From: Chloroflexia bacterium
GTDB lineage: Bacteria > Chloroflexota > Chloroflexia > Thermomicrobiales > UBA6265
Direction of reading: 5' to 3'
Length of the DNA stretch: 7,860 nt
Assembly: GCA_013694885.1 (NCBI GenBank)
Contig: JACDBO010000403.1
Span: 1 to 7,860, forward strand
Below, piece after piece: positions 1 through 4,042 of the stretch (positions are counted from its first letter, which is position 1; the number at the start of each line of letters is the position of its first letter). The notes below the pieces were generated by a model. That model searched no databases. It was not told the DNA's origin and was given only the letters and a program-made list of their open reading frames with translations. Made by a program: the position numbers and the translations under genes.

Positions 1-433
1 CCTCCCAACTCGTCTCAATCGCGAGATCGACCGTCGCACCCGCGACAAAGCCAGGACCGAGGCCCACCGTCAATGGGGCAAGTTCCCGCAGCGGCTGGGG
101 CGCGGTCCGTTTCCGCATCCGAGCATCGATAAGCACGTCGGGTCGCAGCACGTCGAGCACGGCGGCAAGGTCGGCGACGATTACCGGCATGACGACCCGC
201 GCGCTTAACGTGGCGGTGAGCACGTCGCCATCGTCGATACGGACCGCCGACACGCCATCCAGGTCGGCACGACCGTCGACGACCGCATCGGCGAAGGCCA
301 TGCCCCGCCGCGTCGTCGTCGGCTGCGGGTCCTCGCGGATGGCGACGGCGTAACCCGCGGCGAAAAGTCGGTGCGCCACCGCCGAGCCGACATCGTTGGC
401 GCCGAGAACAAGGATGGTCGGGACGTCGTTCAT
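1..433 (-). CDS. yqeB: YqeB-like (EF2563-type) molybdenum-hydroxylase accessory protein, partial
   Basis: This gene starts at ATG 433 and runs off the left edge, so only the first 144 residues are visible. The N-terminus is a nucleotide-binding-like β-α-β unit (ILVLGANDVGSAVAHRL, residues 7-23). It is followed by PTTTRRGMAFADAVVDG (38-54), then DARMRKR (103-109) and GLGPGF (124-129). This order matches the YqeB/EF2563 family linked to selenium-dependent molybdenum hydroxylase maturation. The biochemical role of that family is poorly defined, so the function is family-level inference. No Shine-Dalgarno is visible. A GATAAT hexamer (445-440, minus) ends six bases before the ATG, so the mRNA may be leaderless. 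The gene lies downstream of merR on the same strand but 179 bp away, so co-transcription is doubtful. The molybdenum-hydroxylase structural genes are not in the window. A generic NAD-binding or XdhC-related protein is the main alternative. Confidence 0.72.
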   Translation of the reverse strand, partial: MNDVPTILVLGANDVGSAVAHRLFAAGYAVAIREDPQPTTTRRGMAFADAVVDGRADLDGVSAVRIDDGDVLTATLSARVVMPVIVADLAAVLDVLRPDVLIDARMRKRTAPQPLRELAPLTVGLGPGFVAGATVDLAIETSWE

Positions 434-439
434 GCGGGG

Positions 440-445
440 ATTATC
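440..445 (-). promoter_or_regulatory. Candidate -10 element of yqeB, leaderless spacing
   Basis: On the minus strand GATAAT matches TATAAT at five of six positions and ends six bases before the ATG at 433. Transcription would therefore begin at or next to the start codon. I found no good -35 hexamer 15-19 bp upstream, so this rests on the -10 alone. The spacing to the ATG is the same as at arsR. Confidence 0.35.
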
Positions 446-483
446 GCCGGTCTTGCCGTGTTCGAGCACCGTCGCGGTAACAT

Positions 484-499
484 CTCGCTTATCAGCGAG
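484..499. repeat. Perfect inverted repeat upstream of yqeB
   Basis: CTCGCT and AGCGAG form a perfect 6-bp stem around a four-base TATC loop (484-489, 494-499). It lies between the end of merR and the start of yqeB, 51 bp upstream of the yqeB ATG. It could be an operator or the end of the merR transcript. There is no T-run on either side, so it is not a classic intrinsic terminator. Confidence 0.4.
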
Positions 500-612
500 C
501 CGACACCAGTTCTCGACACGCGGACCGGATGCGTCGCCGGGCGCACCGTGCGCGACTCTCGTGCCTCCAGGCCGCTACCCGTCAGCACGGTACCGGGAGG
601 ACAATCAGGGCC

Positions 613-1011
613 CTAACAACCCGCATGGTTGCCCCAACCGGTAAGTGCGCAGTCGTCGAAGGTGAGGCAACCGCAGTGGAGACTCTCTTCCAGCACCGTG
701 CGCATCCGTTGGGCACGAACGATGATAGCGTCGATCTCGTCGAACTTTCGCCCGGCGAGCGCTCGCCAGCGTACCGACGCCGTCGCGTCATCGGGGAAGC
801 TGTGAAAAAGCGCCCGGATCTCGGCGATGGTGAACCCCGCTTCTTGCGCCATGCGCACGACCGTCAGGCGTGTCAGCACGTCAGGCTCGTACCGTCGCTG
901 ACCGTTCAGGCGTCGCGGCTCCGGCAGCACCCCGACCCGCTCGTAGTAGCGGATCGCCGACGGTTGAAGGTCGGCGCGCTGGGCGACTTCGCCGATGCCC
1001 AGATTCATCAT
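613..1011 (-). CDS. MerR-family transcriptional regulator with SoxR-like cysteine cluster
   Basis: The 132-residue protein begins with a MerR winged helix-turn-helix (residues 4-70: IGEVAQRADLQPSAIRYYER, then G27-L29 and QRRY 38-41). A dimerisation helix covers about 76-110. The C-terminus carries HCGC (112-115), C121 and a final C132. C113, C115 and C121 align with the last three ligands of the SoxR [2Fe-2S] site (CxxCxCx5C), but the position of the first SoxR cysteine is Ser110. The effector could be a metal(loid) ion or a redox signal; the sequence does not decide. ATG 1011 is chosen over ATG 1008 because GAGGAG (1024-1019) lies seven bases upstream. The gene is divergent from the ERQCCPF gene, with a 19-bp-spacer promoter between them that is the likely target. 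MerR proteins normally bind such spacers and twist the DNA to activate. The family call is firm; the ligand is unknown. Confidence 0.93.
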   Translation of the reverse strand: MMNLGIGEVAQRADLQPSAIRYYERVGVLPEPRRLNGQRRYEPDVLTRLTVVRMAQEAGFTIAEIRALFHSFPDDATASVRWRALAGRKFDEIDAIIVRAQRMRTVLEESLHCGCLTFDDCALTGWGNHAGC

Positions 1012-1024
1012 CTCGTGGCTCCTC

Positions 1025-1055
1025 TTGACTTAAAGCGTGGTTGAACTCGTAGGGT
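1025..1055 (+). promoter_or_regulatory. MerR-type promoter with 19-bp spacer and imperfect operator dyad
   Basis: TTGACT (1025-1030) and TAGGGT (1050-1055) are separated by 19 bp. That is too long for efficient unassisted σ70 initiation and is the hallmark of MerR-activated promoters. Within it, GACTTAAA (1027-1034) and TTGAACTC (1041-1048) form a 6-of-8 inverted repeat around a six-base centre. It reads toward the gene at 1112, predicting a leader of about 50 bases. Its left edge abuts the Shine-Dalgarno of the divergent merR, so binding could also repress merR. Confidence 0.7.
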
Positions 1056-1111
1056 GAAGTCTACGATCACTTGCCAATGTCCGGCGACTCGATCACCGAG
1101 AGGGGAGACCT

Positions 1112-1468
1112 GTGAGTACGGAAACAACGCAGTTGGCCGACGCGGAAGCGATCGCCTGTAATCTGCTGGGACGGGAGTTCGCCGAGCGAAAGGAGGCGAT
1201 CACCCGCGAGTTGCTCGCCCACGTTGAGCGTGTGGACGAGCTCCCCGACGGCTTCGCCTACCGTTTCCCGGCGGCCGAGCCGTGGTCCGCGAAGGTCTTC
1301 GACTTCATCGCCGCCGAGCGGCAGTGCTGCCCGTTCTTCACCTTCGAGGTGGTCTTCGGGCCGAACGACGGCCCGCTCTGGCTCCGGCTTCGCGGTGGAG
1401 CCGACGTCATGGCGTTCATCGCGGCCGAACTCGCCGGCGGCGACGTCAGTCCCGCGGGGCGTACATGA
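1112..1468 (+). CDS. Small ERQCCPF-motif protein, putative metal-stress protein
   Basis: This is a 118-residue soluble protein with no signal peptide or membrane segment. It has an N-terminal helical part with C16 (residues 10-40), a middle DELPDGFAYRF (42-52), and ERQCCPFFTFEVVF (69-82). A short β-rich end (PLWLRLRG, 88-95) and a last helix follow. I recognise the pattern of an early Cys, a later E-x-x-CCPF-x-x-F and a terminal L-x-L strand from uncharacterised proteins often beside MerR regulators, but I know of no assigned activity. C16, C72 and C73 could be a thiol metal site; that is inference. The start is GTG 1112, preceded by GAGAGGGGAGA (1097-1107). It is probably controlled by the divergent MerR through the 19-bp-spacer promoter. 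The last 23 bp overlap the end of ynfA tail-to-tail. Confidence 0.82.
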   Translation: MSTETTQLADAEAIACNLLGREFAERKEAITRELLAHVERVDELPDGFAYRFPAAEPWSAKVFDFIAAERQCCPFFTFEVVFGPNDGPLWLRLRGGADVMAFIAAELAGGDVSPAGRT

Positions 1469-1790
1469 TGATCCCGACGCCGACGAGGGCGACCATCGCG
1501 CCGATCACGTCGTAGCGGTCCGGGCGGACACCATCGACCCACCACCCCCATGCGAGTGCCAGGGCGACGAAGACACCCCCATAGGCGGCGTAGACGCGAC
1601 CGAAATGGGCGTCGGCGGGCTGCAAGTTCGGTAACACGCCGTAGAGGAACAGGATCAGACCGCCGAGCGCGCCGAGCCAGACGCTGTGGCTCCGAGAGAG
1701 CCACAGCCAAACGAGGTAGCCTCCGGCGATCTCGCAGAGACCGGCGAGGGCGAAGAGCGGGAGCGAGCGGGCGACAGCGGCGGTATCCAT
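1446..1790 (-). CDS. ynfA: YnfA-family (UPF0060) small membrane protein
   Basis: The product is 114 residues long; E. coli YnfA is about 108. It has four hydrophobic segments (about 9-30, 36-55, 64-84 and 92-111). Family signatures are clear: EIAGGYLVW (20-28), FGRVYAAYGGVFV (63-75) and GAMVALVGVGIIMYAPR (97-113). YnfA proteins are inner-membrane proteins related in fold to small multidrug resistance transporters. A substrate cannot be read from the sequence. The ATG at 1790 gives the usual N-terminal length but has no good Shine-Dalgarno; TATCCT (1803-1798) seven bases upstream hints at a leaderless start. The gene is divergent from arsR across 87 bp and overlaps the end of the ERQCCPF gene by 23 bp. 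Its place between two metal-type modules suggests a role in metal(loid) or toxic-compound tolerance (inference). Confidence 0.95.
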   Translation of the reverse strand: MDTAAVARSLPLFALAGLCEIAGGYLVWLWLSRSHSVWLGALGGLILFLYGVLPNLQPADAHFGRVYAAYGGVFVALALAWGWWVDGVRPDRYDVIGAMVALVGVGIIMYAPRD

Positions 1791-1837
1791 ACCGCACAGG
1801 ATAATCGGCCAGTACCTCCCAGACCATCGGTGCGCAG

Positions 1838-1861
1838 AGATATTGACAACTATCTATATCT
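1838..1861. promoter_or_regulatory. Candidate ArsR operator dyad
   Basis: AGATAT (1838-1843) and ATATCT (1856-1861) are perfect inverted half-sites around a 12-base gap. The dyad is centred in the spacer of the arsR promoter and begins at its -35. An ArsR dimer here would block RNA polymerase, as expected for autorepression relieved by As(III). The site is also in the shared region with divergent ynfA, so it could affect both genes. The local AT-richness stands out from the GC-rich surroundings. Confidence 0.5.
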
Positions 1862-1871
1862 AGGCTACGAT
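1843..1871 (+). promoter_or_regulatory. arsR promoter, predicted leaderless start
   Basis: A consensus -35 TTGACA (1843-1848), a 17-bp spacer and TACGAT (1866-1871) make a near-ideal σ70-type promoter. Only six bases separate the -10 from the ATG at 1878, so transcription should begin at the A of the start codon. The absence of any Shine-Dalgarno before arsR fits a leaderless mRNA. Confidence 0.75.
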
Positions 1872-1877
1872 GCGGGC

Positions 1878-2240
1878 ATGAGCACGAAGACGCGGCCGGC
1901 CGGTTGTTGCGAAGACCCGAATGAACCGATCATGCTGCCGAGCGCCGAGCGTGATCGGCTGGTTGGAGTGTTCAAGGCGTTGGCCGACCCGACGCGGCTC
2001 GATGTCTTTCGCCTGATCGCGGCCCAGGAGGCGCCGATCTGCGCCTGCGACGTCGTCGACCGCTTCGCGGTGAGTCAGCCGACGATCTCCCATCACCTCC
2101 GAGTCTTGCGTGAAGCTGGGTTGATCAGTGTCTCCCGTCGCGGCGTGTGGGCATATTACGCCGCCGACACTCGAGGTGTGGCGTTGCTGCGGGAGTCACT
2201 GGACGCCTTCGCTCCGGTACGGTTGGAAGCCGCCGGCTGA
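1878..2240 (+). CDS. arsR: ArsR-family arsenic-responsive repressor
   Basis: This 120-residue ArsR/SmtB winged-helix repressor would release operator DNA when it binds As(III) or a related metalloid. FKALADPTRLDVFRLI (32-47) leads to ICACDVV (54-60), the recognition region FAVSQPTISHHLRVLREAGL (63-82), and a β-wing RRGVWAYYA (87-95). C55 and C57 match the CxC of the classic E. coli-type ArsR site (ELCVCDL). A second pair, C10-C11, sits near the N-terminus, recalling the Cys15/Cys16/Cys55 intersubunit site described for Corynebacterium glutamicum ArsR. Which set binds As(III) is not settled by sequence. The start is ATG 1878; the frame is open upstream to 1686, but that extension lies within ynfA and the promoter. 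It is the first gene of the cluster, with arsM 54 bp downstream. Confidence 0.95.
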   Translation: MSTKTRPAGCCEDPNEPIMLPSAERDRLVGVFKALADPTRLDVFRLIAAQEAPICACDVVDRFAVSQPTISHHLRVLREAGLISVSRRGVWAYYAADTRGVALLRESLDAFAPVRLEAAG

Positions 2241-2294
2241 GACACTGTTATTGGCGCTGAGAGATAGACGTTTGTCGATAGAAGGAGATTTTCC

Positions 2295-3164
2295 ATGAGC
2301 ACCGAGGTTCAGCCGCTGGCACCGGACGCACTGCGCGAGAACGTGCGCGAGAAATACGCCGAGCGCGCTCGCCAAGTTGCCGCGTCGCCCGATTGCGGCT
2401 GCGGACCCGCTTGTTGCCGGACCGAAAGCGGCGATCCGGTGACGTCTGGCCTCTACGAGGCCGATGAGATTGCCACTGTGCCTGGCGCCGCGATCGAGTC
2501 GTCGCTCGGATGCGGCAACCCGACTGCCCTCGCTGATCTGCATCCGGGCGAGGTCGTGCTCGACCTGGGGAGCGGCGGCGGTATCGACGTCCTGCTCTCG
2601 GCCAGGCGCGTCGGCGCGACTGGGTTCGCCTACGGGCTGGACATGACCGACGAGATGCTCGCCCTTGCCGAGCGGAACAAGACTGAGGCGGGCGTCACCA
2701 ACGTAGAGTTTCTGAAGGGCCACATCGAGGAAATCCCCTTGCCCGAGAACACCGCCGACGTGGTCATCTCCAACTGCGTCATTAACCTGGCGAGCGACAA
2801 GGGACAGGTGCTGCGCGAAGCATTCCGTGTGCTGAAGCCGGGCGGCCGCTTCGCCGTCTCCGACGTGGTCGCGCAAGGCGAGTTGCCCGCCGATCTGCGG
2901 CGCGACATGGAGGCGTGGGTTGGGTGCGTCGCCGGCGCGCTGGAGGAGCGGGAATACCGCCGCCTGCTCACCGACGCGGGCTTCACCGCCGTCGAGCTGC
3001 AAGTCACCCGCGTCTACGACCCGCGCGAGCTGGCGGCGAGTATCGGCACCGACGGTGGCTGCTGTGGCGGCAATGCGCCGACTTGGGACGACTCGGCGTT
3101 CGCCCGCTTCGAAGCCAGTGGCGGCCGCGTTGTCAGCGCCTTCGTCCGGGCCCGGAAGCCGTAG
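2295..3164 (+). CDS. arsM: Arsenite S-adenosylmethyltransferase ArsM
   Basis: ArsM transfers methyl groups from S-adenosylmethionine to As(III), giving mono-, di- and trimethylated arsenicals in the cytoplasm; the trimethyl product is volatile. The 289-residue product has a class I methyltransferase core: VLDLGSGGGIDVLLSA (88-103, SAM motif I), GLDMTDEML (114-122), ISNCVINL (158-165) and LKPGGRFAVSDV (180-191). C73, C161 and C211 fall in the contexts of the three conserved catalytic cysteines of algal CmArsM (72, 174, 224). Extra cysteines at 34, 36, 40, 41 and 256-257 are common in bacterial ArsM. GAAGGAG (2281-2287) lies seven bases before ATG 2295, the strongest ribosome-binding site in the window. 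It follows arsR by 54 bp and is probably co-transcribed and As(III)-induced. No truncation is seen. Confidence 0.97.
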   Translation: MSTEVQPLAPDALRENVREKYAERARQVAASPDCGCGPACCRTESGDPVTSGLYEADEIATVPGAAIESSLGCGNPTALADLHPGEVVLDLGSGGGIDVLLSARRVGATGFAYGLDMTDEMLALAERNKTEAGVTNVEFLKGHIEEIPLPENTADVVISNCVINLASDKGQVLREAFRVLKPGGRFAVSDVVAQGELPADLRRDMEAWVGCVAGALEEREYRRLLTDAGFTAVELQVTRVYDPRELAASIGTDGGCCGGNAPTWDDSAFARFEASGGRVVSAFVRARKP

Positions 3165-3262
3165 GCAGCTGCCGCATCGACCCGCCGCAACAGGTAACGG
3201 CGCGGTCGCCGACTTCATCGTCTACCAGGTCTTCGTGGCGATGAGCCTGGAAAGGAACCGTG

Positions 3263-3505
3263 ATGGGAAGCCCCTTTGCCGAACCGTCGAGAGACCGCGA
3301 GGTCGTGGTCGCGCTCGTCACGAGGGAGGCTGCCGAAGAGTGTGCGCCCGATGACTGTGTGCTCCATCCGGTGCTCGATGTCTGCGCCCGAGAGGCGGTG
3401 ACGACGCTGTGGGACAGCCGGATCAAGACGTTCGTGCCGCTGCTGGCGCTGCGCCGCGTTCGGTCTTGCTTCCGCGCTGGCAGTTGTGCCACGAGCGACT
3501 GGTGA
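3263..3505 (+). CDS. Small cysteine-rich protein, three-helix-bundle dimerization-like
   Basis: This 80-residue, mostly helical soluble protein lies between arsM and arsC. Predicted helices cover roughly 11-27, 33-49 and 52-70. The stretch W50-DSRIKTFVPLLALRRVR resembles the small three-helix-bundle dimerization domain seen beside or fused to ArsC-type phosphatases in high-GC bacteria. I assign it from memory of that pattern and it could be wrong. Five cysteines (27, 32, 41, 69, 75) are many for this size and may bind metalloid or pair with ArsC thiols (inference). ATG 3263 is chosen because AAAGGA (3251-3256) lies six bases upstream; GTG 3260 directly before it is an alternative. The gap from arsM is 98 bp, with no clear promoter. 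arsC begins 13 bp after its stop, so the two are very likely translated from one mRNA. Confidence 0.72.
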   Translation: MGSPFAEPSRDREVVVALVTREAAEECAPDDCVLHPVLDVCAREAVTTLWDSRIKTFVPLLALRRVRSCFRAGSCATSDW

Positions 3506-3518
3506 GCGTAGACCGCCC

Positions 3519-3962
3519 ATGACGACCACCCACAACACAAGCCGCGTCCTGTTTCTCTGCACGCACAACAGCGCCCGCTCGCAGATGGCGGAGGGTCTGT
3601 TGCGGGTGGTCGGCGGCGCCAGCGTCGACGCCTTCAGTGCCGGCACGGTCGCCACGGCCGGCCGGCCAGAGGCTGTCGCGGTGATGATGGAACTGAGTAT
3701 CGACATTGAGGCGCATGAGTCCAAGACGCTCGAACGCTATCTCGGCGAACCGTTCGATGAGGTCATCACCGTCTGCGACGACGCGAATGAGACGTGCCCG
3801 CTGTTCCCCGGCGCGCGTCACCGGCGCCACTGGTCGATCGACGACCCTTCGCGGGTGTCGGGACCGGAGGATGAGCGGCTGGCCGCGTTCCGCAAGGCGC
3901 GGGACGAGCTGCTGCGCCGAATCGAGACCGAGTTGCTGCCCCGTTTGGCACCGCCGGATTGA
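3519..3962 (+). CDS. arsC: Thioredoxin-coupled arsenate reductase (low-molecular-weight phosphatase fold)
   Basis: ArsC reduces As(V) to As(III) in the cytoplasm through a cysteine relay regenerated by thioredoxin. The 147-residue product opens with VLFLCTHNSARSQMAE (10-25), containing the C14-x5-R20-S21 phosphatase loop. VITVCDDANETCPLFPG (82-98) supplies C86 and C93. The C14/C86/C93 arrangement and spacing match Cys10/Cys82/Cys89 of Staphylococcus aureus pI258 ArsC. HWSIDDP (104-110) holds the usual catalytic Asp loop. A plain protein tyrosine phosphatase is unlikely because both relay cysteines are present. ATG 3519 is preferred over upstream GTG 3486, which would overlap the preceding gene; the ribosome-binding site is weak, so coupling to the upstream gene is likely. 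Its product is the substrate for ArsM, making it the entry step of the cluster. Confidence 0.96.
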   Translation: MTTTHNTSRVLFLCTHNSARSQMAEGLLRVVGGASVDAFSAGTVATAGRPEAVAVMMELSIDIEAHESKTLERYLGEPFDEVITVCDDANETCPLFPGARHRRHWSIDDPSRVSGPEDERLAAFRKARDELLRRIETELLPRLAPPD

Positions 3963-4016
3963 GGAACACGCATCAACGGCGGTTGGTCCAAGGGTCCATT
4001 GGTCTGCGAATCGCTG

Positions 4017-4036
4017 GGCATCGACGCATCGATGCC
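4017..4036. terminator. Perfect 8-bp hairpin between convergent arsC and SWIM gene
   Basis: GGCATCGA (4017-4024) and TCGATGCC (4029-4036) pair perfectly around a four-base CGCA loop. It occupies the 80-bp gap between two converging stop codons, where a bidirectional terminator is expected. Neither strand has a U-run after the stem, so it may act with Rho or serve as a 3'-end stabiliser. Confidence 0.5.
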
Positions 4037-4042
4037 GGGTAA

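Noticed and set aside
541..553. GCGCA-CCG-TGCGC mini-hairpin near the end of merR.
   Set aside because: Short 5-bp stem in GC-rich DNA with no T-run; not distinguishable from chance.
564..600. CCTCC ... GGAGG pairing that might form a structured leader for yqeB.
   Set aside because: The outer stem is only 5 bp, the inner pairing is bulged, and it fits no riboswitch class I know, including the molybdenum cofactor motif.
529..1044. Plus-strand open frame of 171 residues opposite merR.
   Set aside because: The minus strand encodes an unambiguous MerR fold; this frame is Arg/His-rich and has no motif.
1686..1877. N-terminal extension of arsR by 64 residues.
   Set aside because: It runs through ynfA and the arsR promoter; the normal ArsR length begins at 1878.
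2241..2294. Possible separate promoter or operator for arsM in the arsR-arsM gap.
   Set aside because: Only a weak imperfect dyad near GATAGACGTTTGTCGATAG and no paired -35/-10; co-transcription with arsR is simpler.
2196..3218. Long minus-strand open frame of 340 residues opposite arsM.
   Set aside because: It is the antisense shadow of a clearly recognised arsM, with no family motifs and no ribosome-binding site evidence.
3165..3262. Possible small gene or regulatory element between arsM and the helix-bundle gene.
   Set aside because: No start with a ribosome-binding site gives a plausible protein and no clear promoter or hairpin is seen, beyond the AAAGGA serving the next gene.
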